Below are positions 1 through 9,500 of a DNA stretch of 12,081 bases, one piece after another. Each line of letters starts with the position of its first letter. Positions within the stretch are counted from its first letter, which is position 1. The translations under genes and the position numbers were made by a program. Below the pieces are notes generated by a model. The model did not search any database. It saw only the letters and a list, made by a program, of their open reading frames with translations, and was not told the DNA's origin. The stretch comes from Baffinella frigidus (taxonomy: Eukaryota > Cryptophyceae > Cryptomonadales > Baffinellaceae): positions 57,636-69,716 of the forward strand of contig MU646669.1 in NCBI GenBank assembly GCA_026770585.1. The letters are read 5' to 3'.

Positions 1-157
1 GGGTTTAGGGTTTAGGGTTTAAGGGTCAGGGTTTAGGGTTTAGGGTTTAGGGTTTAGGGTTCAGGGTTCAGGGTTCAGGGTTTAGGGTTTAGGGTTAAGG
101 GTTTCGGGTTTAGGGTTTCGGGTTTAGGGTTTAGGGTTTAGGGTTTAGGATTTAGGT
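1..157 (+). repeat. Telomere-type heptamer tract (TTTAGGG, with variants)
   Basis: About 22 heptamer units, mainly TTTAGGG with variants TTCAGGG, TTTCGGG and TTAAGGG. The G-rich strand reads 5' to 3' into the window. A true left chromosome end would show CCCTAAA on this strand, so this is not a normal terminal telomere. It is either an interstitial tract or an assembly join. The high variant content fits proximal or interstitial telomeric DNA. Confidence 0.93.
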
Positions 158-425
158 ACGTCCAACTAGCCGCATGAAGGAACCGTGTGCTATTTTCGTA
201 CCAGGCAATGACTTGCGAGGAATTGTACGGCGTGCGGACGTCGAGGTGGGTGGATGCTGGGTGAGTGTTTGCCGTTCTCACCCAGGGGAAGGATGGTGCA
301 GGGTCGGACCCTTAGAGTCCAGGGTCGGCAATGACCTCGAGGTTTACGGTTGAGGGGGTGGGGTCGTGTATTCATCAGCGTTCAGGGTTTAGGGCCTGCA
401 ATAGGGTTTAGGGTCTGCACTAGAG
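158..425. other. Flank beyond the coiled-coil gene; no gene seen
   Basis: Contains two minus-strand fragments resembling the end of the last recognised exon: CCTCGAG followed by GTCATTGCC near 320-336, and a diverged CCTCGCAAGTCATTGCC near 205-221. These could be donor-side copies of exon 10, or remnants of a further exon. Telomere-like pieces (GGGTTTAGGG) recur near 385-410. The 61-codon minus ORF here has no supporting homologous copy, so I do not call it a gene. Confidence 0.4.
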
Positions 426-524
426 TTAAAGGTGTGCAGTGTTGACCTCGAGGTGTGTGCGGCGCGCATCAGCCAGGTCGCGCGCCATCGCGGCTGTCGC
501 CTGCGCCATCTCCTCTGCATGCTC
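426..524 (-). CDS. Coiled-coil gene, exon 10 (probable last exon)
   Basis: Begins EHAEEMAQATAAMARDLA after GGCAG, continues DARRTHLE, then VNTAHL and TAA at 428-426. CTCGAG|GTCAAC at 447-445 could instead be a donor to a further exon, because similar CTCGAG|GTC pieces occur downstream. Seven other copies of the 5' part lie upstream (594-1568). None of them contains the DARRTHLE segment. Confidence 0.6.
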   Translation of the reverse strand, partial: EHAEEMAQATAAMARDLADARRTHLEVNTAHL

Positions 525-3500
525 CTGCCAGGGCCCGGGTTGAAGGTGTAGGGTGTAAGCGTGTACGGGGACATGGTTAATGGTGTACGCGTGTACTGCC
601 AGGCCAGTTGCCATCGCTGCTGTCGCTTGCGCCATCTCCTCTGCATGCTCCTGGACAGGGTATGAGGTTTGCGGATTAGAGAGTGGGTTTGTTCGCCGTG
701 TGAGGCAGGTCGAACGCCATGGCTGAGGTCGCACCGAACGGGGTTAAGGTTAAGGATGGAAGCTGCAGGGGGTTAGGGTGTAGGGTGTAAGCGTGTACTG
801 CCAGGTCGTGCGTCATCGCGGCTGTCGTCTGCACCATCTCCTCTGCATGCTCCTGGTTGGGGGTTTATGGCGCAGGATTTAGGGTGAGATTTCGCGATTT
901 TGTGTGTATCTAACAAACTTGATCAGATGTGATTTTGTTGCGATGCAGTTCGCGCGCCATGGCGGAAGTCGCCTGCGCCAGCTGCTCTGCATGCTCCTGC
1001 CAATTGGTGAAGGGTTAGTGCCCGCAGGCATCGTATATGTTGCATATACGTATATGGATTCATATACGTTGAATTCACGTATATGTTGCTGAATCTGATA
1101 GGTCGCGCGCCATCGTGGAAGTCGCCTGCGCCATCTTTATCCGGGGACACCTATTTTTCTTTAGTTTGATGGCCACGAAAATTACTACACAAATGCTTTA
1201 ATATTACTAATAAGAACGAATTGTGTAGTAATTTTCGTTGCCATCAAACTAAAGAAAAATAGGTTTCCCCGGATAAATCTGCTCTGCATGGTCCTACAGA
1301 AGAGGTGAGGGTTTAGGGTGTGGGGAGTGGGGTTTATGGAGAGCTGGAAGGGGTTAAGGTTAAGGGTGTAAGCTGCCATCGCTACTGTCGCCTGCGCCAT
1401 CTTCTCTGCATAGCCCTGCCACGTTTTTTCAAGGATTAAGCATTCAGGGCTTAGCGTTGAGTCTGTGGGGGGTAGTGTTGGGGGTTTAGAGGGGGGCAGG
1501 GTGTAAGCATGTACTGCTAGATCGTGCGCTATCGCTGATGTTGCCTGTTCCATCAGCTCCCCGTGCTCCTATGGATGTTGAAACAGTCGAAAGTTGTTGG
1601 AGCAGTCGAGAGTTGTTGGAGGATTCGAACTGACTGGGGGCCCCGCACTCCTCATCACCCCCAGCGCCGCACCGGGTCGATGAACCGATATGTTTGACCA
1701 GTTTGAACTTTAAACAATGATCCATGATCAGTGATCATTGATCAATCGTCGATGGTTAACGGTCGATGGTCAAGGTCGATGGTCAATGGTCAAACGACAA
1801 TGGTCAAAGCTGTAGGGCCCCGCACCTCCTGGAGCTCCCTCCGCACGCGCGACACCTCCTCCTCTCCCCCCGCACTCCCCGGGTTGATGGTCAATGGTTG
1901 ATGGTCAATGGTTGATGGTCAATGGTCAAGGTCAACGGTTGGTGGCGGTTTCAATGGTCTATGGTCCATGTTCTATGTTCTATGTTCTATGTTCTATGTT
2001 CTATGTTCTATGTCCCATATTCGATGTTCTATGGTCTATATTCTATGTTCTATGTTCTATGTTCCATGGTCAATGGTCAATGGTCACTGGCAAAATTCAC
2101 TGGGCAAAGATGCACCTCCTGTAGCTCCCTCCGCACGCGCGCCACCTCCGCCTCCCCCCCCCCGCCCCCCTTCGTCCAGGGATGCCCCAAGCGCTTCGCG
2201 GGCATGTCAGACAAGTGCCCCGGAAGATCCATGCTCACCTAGTGGAGGGATAGTGGGTTACGATTCGGCATCCACAGGTAGCAGGTTCCCAGGGCAGGGC
2301 CCGGATTCTGCTAGCGAGATAGTCCCAGTGCTCCTAGCTCGCTCACCTCGCAGGATTGGAGGGTTGTGGGCCACTCAGCATCCACCGGGGTCTTCACGGA
2401 CGCAGTCCATCTACACGATTAGTGCTAGAATCTTATCCATTTGCATTGGATTCTAACCGCATTTCCCCCGAGAATCCGGGGGGAAATATCTTCGGTCGCT
2501 GCTAAGTGGTGGGGCGCGTGCTGCCCCCCCCCCCCCTACTCTCATCTCGAAAGATAACTGAATCAGTTCCCTAACAAGCGTTTTCATTTAATTAGGAGGC
2601 ACAATTGAATTTACTATGCCCCAACTAATTTCCACTATTCAACCTCCTATTGAAAAGGAACTGATTCACTTAGTGGTTCGGCATGCTGACCTCGAGGTCA
2701 CGCGGCGCCGCCCCCTCCTCCTCGCGCCCCGCGACCTTTGAGGTCTCCGGTGAGTGTTCAACCAAGCGACCCCCCGCGCGACCCCCCGAGCGCGCGGCGA
2801 GAGTGGTGTCTGCGAGCTGCTTCTGTAGCTGCAACACCTGTGCGAGGGGAGCGTAGGAGGGGTTAGCGTTCATGGTTGAGGGAGGAGCCGCGCGCAGCGC
2901 CCCCCCCTCCTCCTCGCGCCCCGCGACATTTGAGGTCTCCGGTGAGTGTTCCTCCGGCGGCGGACTCCTGGTGGAGCGCGCGGCGAGAGTTGTGTCTGCG
3001 AGCTGCTTCTGTAGCTGCAGCACCTGGAGGCGGGTTTGGGGGGCTCAGAGATTTGATTTTGTTTGGGTTTAGGGATTTGATTTTTTTTGAGTTTAGATTT
3101 GGGTTTAGAGGGCAAGAGGGTTAGGCGGCGGGTCGCGCGGCGGACTCCTGGCGGAGCGCTGCTCGAGAGTGGCGTCTGCAGACATAGGGAGCGCTGCGCG
3201 AGAGTCGCGAGAGTTGTGTCTGCAGACTATCTCGCTAGCAGAAAGAAACAGCAAAAGAAACTTTCTTTTGCAGCTGTAACACCTGTTTTGGGGAGGCTCG
3301 AAGTTTTGATTTTGTTTGGGTTTAGGGATTTGGGGTTAGGGGTTAGGGGCAGACCTCGGTGGTACGGGCGCTGTTGGAGGCCTCGAGGGAAGAGAGAGAT
3401 ATATAGAGAGAGATTGACAGAGAGTGAGTGAGTGAGCCATTGAGAGACAGAGAGAGAGAGAGAGAAAGAAACAGAGAGAGAGAGAGATTGAGAGAGAGAG

Positions 3501-6500
3501 ACTGAGAGAGGGAGAGAGCGAGAGTGAGAGCGAGAGAAAGAGAGTGCGAGAGCGAGTGCGAGAGCGAGAGAGAGAGAGAGAGTGCGAGAGCGAGCGAGAG
3601 AGAGAGAAAGAGAGAGAGGCAGACCTCGGTGGTACGGGCGCTGTTGGAGGCCTCGAGGGACCGCCGCTCGTCCTTGAGCGCTTGCACCTCTTTCTGCTCC
3701 CCAAGACACTATCAGCCTGCTCACTACTTTCAAGCTCCTGAGGAATGTCAGCCTGGTGACTCCGTGGAGCGCTTGCACCTCTTTCTGCTCCCCGGGAAGA
3801 GTGTCACATGATATTCTGCAACAATAATGTTGTTGACCGCCAGAATATCAGCCTGCTGACTACCAGAACACTAGACGTGTCCAGAAGAGTCTAGAAGAGT
3901 CGAGAAGAGCATAGACGGCTCTTCCACGGAATCAGAGGGAACTGGTGGAAGCCTCGAGGGACCGCCGCGCGTCCTTGAGCGCGTGCACCTCGATCTGCTC
4001 CCCGGGAGAGTATCAGCCTCGACTACTCTCTCTGTAGGACACGACACAGGACATGTGGGTACAGGATAGCACACGACACGGGCCGAGTTGGTAGTACAGG
4101 AATACCTCGCTCATAAGAAACCGCCCCCCCCCTAGGACCACCGTAGGACCCTAGGCAAAGGCCTACTGTAGGGTCCTAGGGGTGGGCGGTTTCTTATGAG
4201 CGAGGTACCTCTGTACCATCATCGAAACTGGTGGCTACTTTCTGCGCCCCGCCAGAATATCAGCCTGGTGACCTCTCTACTCGGTGGGCTACGAGGGTTT
4301 CGCTGACCCCGGATTCCGGGGTGTTACGTGACCAATTTGCATCAGAAAAATCAATTAAGTTAATTGTCTTCATGCAAGTTGACTTTTGATGAAAGGTTCG
4401 TAGTCCACCGTGTGGTGACCTCTTTCGGCGCCCCGGCGGAATATCAGCCTTGGACTCTTGCTGCGCCCCGGGAGAATAACAGGTGATATTCTGCTACAGG
4501 TTGTTGTTGAGGTGCAACCTCTTTCTGCCCCCCGCCAGAATATCAGCGTGTTGACTATTTGCAGTCACCTGAGGAACATCAGCCTGGTGACTACATATCA
4601 GCCTGTTGACCGCCATAATATCACCATTTGACTGTTGTCAGGGTTTCGAGGTACGTAAGTAGATTAGTGCCACCCTCAAACTCTGAAGACGGGAGGGTCG
4701 GAGCGACGCAACGGCTTGCCTCGTGTATGAAAGCAGAAAGCACAGATATCTTCCGTAAAGACTCTTCTAGAAGCGACTAGAACCGTCTGGAAGGATCCAG
4801 GAGAGTCTAGAAGAGTCTACAGACTATTCCCACTCTTCCACGGAATGAGAGGGACCAGAAGCTTCACGTCGTTGAGTCCCGAGGTAGATCCTCTGTAAAG
4901 TTCGCCGACTTTTTGATCACCCAACTCTACGCTCGAGAGTAATAAAGAAGAATCTAGAAGAGTTGAGAAGAGTCTAAACACTCTTCCGACTCTTCTATGG
5001 AAGCATAAAAGGACCTGCAGCGCGGCGGCGCGAGCCATCTCCTCGCCCAGCCGCGCCGCGGCAGCCCCCCGCATGATCAAATCGAGGCTGGAGCATGAGC
5101 CGTTTCCCTCGGCCAGACCTTCAAAATCGAAGATCTGGCCAGGAAATAACTCCCGACTCCAGCCACGGTTTGATCAATCCCGGACTCGATGGGGCTAGAC
5201 CTGAAGCGCGGCGGCGCGAGCCATCTCCTCGCCCAGCCGCGACTGCCCCCCTGTTCGAGTGTTTAGAGATTAGGTTTTTTTATGTGGGGTTTGGTTTTTG
5301 GTTTAGCGTTTAGGGTTTAGGGTCTGGGGTCTGGGTTCTGGGGTCTGGGGTCTGGGTTCTGGGGTCTGGGGTCTGGGGTCTGGTCTGGGGTCTGGGGTCT
5401 GGGGTCTGGGGTCTGGGGTCTGGGGTCTGGGGTCTGGGGTCTAAGGTCTCGGGTCCCGGGTCTAGGGTCTCATACGTTTTACCCTCAACACATCTATTAT
5501 ACAGCCCGAACCCCCCGCCCGGTCAGGTACAGGCGCGAACCTGACGCTGCGGAGTGGTCGCGGTGTACGTCCTGAAGCTTGCGCTCTGCCGCGTCGAGGT
5601 TCTCGCGGAGCGCCTCGATGGTGTCGCGCTTCTGACTATTCTCGGCAATTCTCAAGATGACAAGCTGGTTTCGCAGTACAAATCCGTCAACTTTGGAGCG
5701 GGAAAGAGCCCGGGCTCACCGCATTGGTGAGCCCGGATAGACCGAGACAGAGCTAGCACCTGACGCGGCGCTGCGGTCGCGGTGCACGTCCTGAAGTTTG
5801 CGCTCTAGCGCGTCGAGGTTTCCGCGGAGCGCTTCGATGGTGTCGCGCTTCGCTACATCTCGTTTTACCCTCCACAAATCTATTATACATCACGTATAAA
5901 ACGTTTTACACCACGTATAATACGATTTACCCTCAACATATAACAATTGTACGACCCCCTCCCTTCCCGGTGAGGTGCAGGCACGAACTTGACGCCGCAT
6001 TGTGGTCGCGGTGTACGTCTTGAAGCTTGCGCTCTGCCGCGTCGAGGTTTTCGCGGAGGGCTTCGATGGTGTTGAGCTTCTTGTCGAGCGCGAGGGCGGA
6101 CGCGTTCACCTGTTCACATGGACGCGTCCGTTTATTTCCCTGGTACTGAGTAAGTGTGTCCAGCACCGCGCTGGGTGTGTCCATCACCGCGCTGAGTGTG
6201 AGGATGTGCCTCGGTGGTGTTGAGCTGCTTGTCGAGCGCGAGGGCGCTGGCCTTCAAGCAAGCAATACGCAAGTTCCCGCGGAAATCCCAACTGATGCCT
6301 CAGCCACCAAGAATCGTGTCGTAACCCGCTGTGTCCACTCAAGGCTCTAGGGGGGGGGTATGTCAAAAGTCAACTTCTTCAGGTTTTCCGAAGAGCCCGG
6401 GGCCATCTCGACCAAAAGTTGATAAACGGCTCGAAGAACGAAGTAACGGCTCCAAGAACGAACATGAAATGCCTCCCCGAAAAGGCGTGGGGAGCTTAAA

Positions 6501-9500
6501 TGCTGACCTGCTTCCGGAGGTGCGCGATTTCGAGGCGGCTCCGTTCCGTCTCGCCAACCAAACAATACGCACGCCCCTATGTTCCTACGGATATCCTAAC
6601 CAATTCCTATGTTCCTACGGATATCCTAACCCATTCCCATGTTCCTATGGATATGCTAACCAATTCCTATGTTCCTACGGATATCCTAACTGATTCCTTG
6701 ATGAGCTTGAAGGCTGACCTGCTTCCGGAGGTGCGCGCTTTCGATAATTATGACTGCCCGCATAACTCCGAGATTGTGCAATGCGACCATACGGAAAGCC
6801 TAACACCCACAGGCTGACCTGCTTCCGGAGGTGCGCGATTTCGAGGCGGCTCCGTTCCGTCTCGTCAGCCTCCTTCACCTTGTTCCCCTGCCACGTCACC
6901 GGACAGTTCTTGATCAGTACTACGAAAATAAATGGACCGATACGCGAAAGTAAATGGACCGATTTTGCGTTAGTAAATGGACCAATCTGCGAAAGTAAAT
7001 GGACCGATGTGCGATCTCGTCAGCCTCCGGCACCTTGCTCCCCTGCTGCGAAACAAAATATATTTAAATATGGAAACATGGTGAATTTAAATCACCATTT
7101 TGCTATCTTAGTGGTGGTTTGTGTCCTATGGTAAAACTATGTCGAGACCAAGATTGCATGTTCAATCCCTAATCAACATAGCAAAAACATTGTGTTTTGA
7201 ATCGAATATGTTTCCGCATTAGCCCTCTCGCACTCTCTCCCTCCTGTCCAGCCCTGCATCAGACGGGTCGACCGACTATTCTCAAGTTGACACGCTGAAT
7301 TTAACGTACAAATCCGTCAACTTTAGAGCGAAAACCTGCCCGAGACCACCAACTTGGCGCGCGCGAATAGACCTGGAGCTCGACGAGCTGCAGGCGGTAG
7401 ATATCGCGCTCAAGGAGGCCCTCCTGCAGCTGCTCCCCCTAAACCCCAAACCGTTGACCGACTATTCTCAAGTTGACATGCTGGACCCGCGGTACAAATC
7501 CGTCAACTTTCGAGCAAAACCCAGCCCGAGACCACCAAATTGGCGCGCGCGAATAGACCTGGAGTTTGACGAGCTGCAGGCGGTAGACATCGCGCTCTCT
7601 CAGTCCCAGGGAATAACCTTGTTAGTTTTGTTGCCAGATTCTACTATTTGGTGGCCCCACATAGACTGGGACAGAGCTAGGACCTGGGGCTCGACGAGCT
7701 GCAGGCGGTAGACACCGCACTCCCTGGTCGTTACTATCGTGGGAAAAACACCCATGCTACATAGCACACACGTGATATCCAGTCATGTTCCGAGCTGGGT
7801 TCGCACCTGGAGTTCGACGAGCTGGAGGCGGTAGATATCGCGCTCAAGGAGGCCCTCCTGCAGCTGCGCGCGCGCCTTGACCTCTGTCTGCTGCTTCTCG
7901 CGCAGCACCTGCGCTCGATCGCAGATCCGATTTGAGCCGTTTCGGGAGTAGCTAGTGGCGGGTGTGTTGAGAACGAGGTTTGCTGGGTACCCATGCAACG
8001 GGCGTAGATAGTGACGCCTTTGTTGCGAACGGTGCGTAAGCTAAGACTTGAGCGGTAGCTCAAGTCTTAGAAATAATAAAGCGGATTATTTGATGACAAC
8101 TGCCCGCCTCCACCTCTGTCTTTATCCGGGGAAACCTATTTTTTTTTCATTTGATGGCAACGAAAATTACTACACAATTTGTTCTTATTAGTAATATTAA
8201 AGCATCTGTGTAGCAATTTTCGTTGCCATCAAATGGAAGAAAAACAGGTTTCCCCGGATAAGTCTGCTGCTGGTCGCGCAGCACCTGTGTGTGTGTGTGT
8301 GTGTGTGGGGTGGGGGGGGGGGGTTGAAGCGTCCGTTCGATATCGGTTCTGCGCGCGTAGGTAACGACATGTGTGTGAAGACTCCGTTGAATGTTGACAT
8401 CGGTGTGTGACACTGAGTATTTATCAAGAGTGGAGTGTCTGCTGCGTCGCACGCAGCACCTGCGATCGTCAACGTTCTGAACTCTTAGCGTACGCACCCT
8501 GCGCGATGCAACACGACGGGAGTAGATAGTGGCGCGTTTGTTGAAAACAGTGTATTTGCTGTGTATTGCCGTTGCACGGATATCCTTCAAAAACATGACC
8601 AAAATCCAATAAAAATCTGAGAAACGGATCCAATTCCAGATCGAAAGGGGTCAGCCAACCGCCTCTGTTACTAGCTCTACCTCAGTTAATCTGGGCTCCT
8701 CATTGTTCACAGTTAGAGCAGGACTCCGTATTGTACTTTTCGGGTCAGCGCGGATTTTGGATCGGGGTCGGGGAGTCGGGAAAATTCGAAAATATCGAAA
8801 AAAGGCTCTAGTATTTGTGACATATTATGGGTGGGGGGTGCATCTTGTCATCATATCAATGCATAAGACAGCATAAAACTTTAGATGGACGCACCAATTA
8901 TCGAGATTTTCATTTCCCGACACCCCGACCCGACCTCGAGAAAATCCGCGCTGACCCGAAAAGTACAATACAAACGCTCCAGTGCAAAGAGCATCTAATC
9001 CCACCCTGGAGGCAGGGTGGTGGTATTTTGAGCATTCTTAAGTTAACTCCCCTTGGAATGGACTGAGATCTCAGTCCCCCGTGATGAATGGATCTGGTAC
9101 AAAACGGTCTTATAAGTATTTTAGTGGTACAGATCCTGTCAACTTTTGCGATAAAGGGTTCATCGGGATTGGCCGCAAGTCCCCTCCAGGGTGGTAAATG
9201 TGTTTAACGAGGGGCCCAGTTTCACTGGAGCAGAGCTAGAACCTTGTTCTCTTCCATGAGTATCGTGATGGTCGAGTTGCGGATCTGCTCCGTCTCGTAC
9301 GTTCCGCTATGCGCCCGCTCCGCCGAGCCGCGCTGCGACAGCAACAGCGGCTGCTGCGCCTGCGTCTGCGGCGGCGGCGACACCTGCGCGAAGACCTGCG
9401 TCTGGAAGGAGCCGCGAAGGGGTGGGCTCGAGGGCGCGACGCTCTTGTGGAAAGGGACGCGCGTCAGCGACTCTGCTCCGAGGAGCACCTGGGGGGGGCG

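Larger units (their letters stand above)
3765..4620 (-). pseudogene. Acceptor-side copies of exon 7 and its upstream intron end
   Basis: Copies near 3769-3800 and 3938-4008 carry the GGGGAGCAG-type acceptor and the exon start. The latter reads EVHALKDARRSLEAST and then runs into stop-containing sequence without the donor. Shorter fragments near 4240, 4430, 4465 and 4515 keep only the acceptor end. The unit AATATCAGCCTGGTGAC recurs about nine times between 3705 and 4612 as a diverged minisatellite of this intron 3' end. Confidence 0.65.
7373..7723 (-). pseudogene. Three donor-side copies of exon 3
   Basis: 7373-7432 encodes QLQEGLLERDIYRLQLVELQ; 7559-7598 encodes about the last 13 residues; 7684-7723 a diverged last 13. 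All end CAG|GTC and all lack the VLREKQQTEVKA start. They lie downstream of the functional exon in transcription order. Confidence 0.8.
8100..8459 (-). pseudogene. Two acceptor-side copies of exon 3
   Basis: The copy ending at 8284 reads VLRDQQQTEVEA once the 140-bp MITE is ignored. The copy at 8436-8459 reads VLRATQQT. Both start after CAG as in the functional exon, and both lose homology before QLQEGLL. They lie upstream of the functional exon in transcription order. Confidence 0.75.

Noticed and set aside
1908-2456. 182-codon plus ORF with MFYVLCS repeats
   Set aside because: Product of the TTCTATG heptamer satellite running into GC-rich intron sequence.
3227-3778. 183-codon minus ORF rich in Ser-Leu-Ser
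   Set aside because: Created by the GA microsatellite read on the other strand; it merges true exon 7 with satellite and intron.
4765-4772. Heat-shock element core TTCTAGAA
   Set aside because: It is part of a repeated AGAAGAGTC minisatellite deep in an intron, far from either promoter.
6331-6693. Plus ORF with a CSYGYPNQFL decapeptide repeat
   Set aside because: A 30-bp tandem repeat keeps a frame open by chance; it lies inside an intron of the opposite gene and has no splice or promoter context.
7145-7175. tRNA or SINE-like B box (TGTTCAATCCC)
   Set aside because: No matching T-stem, no acceptor stem, and no convincing A box at proper distance; single copy.
8147-8602. 151-codon minus ORF
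   Set aside because: Runs through the 140-bp MITE, a GT microsatellite and exon-3 fragments in the wrong frame.
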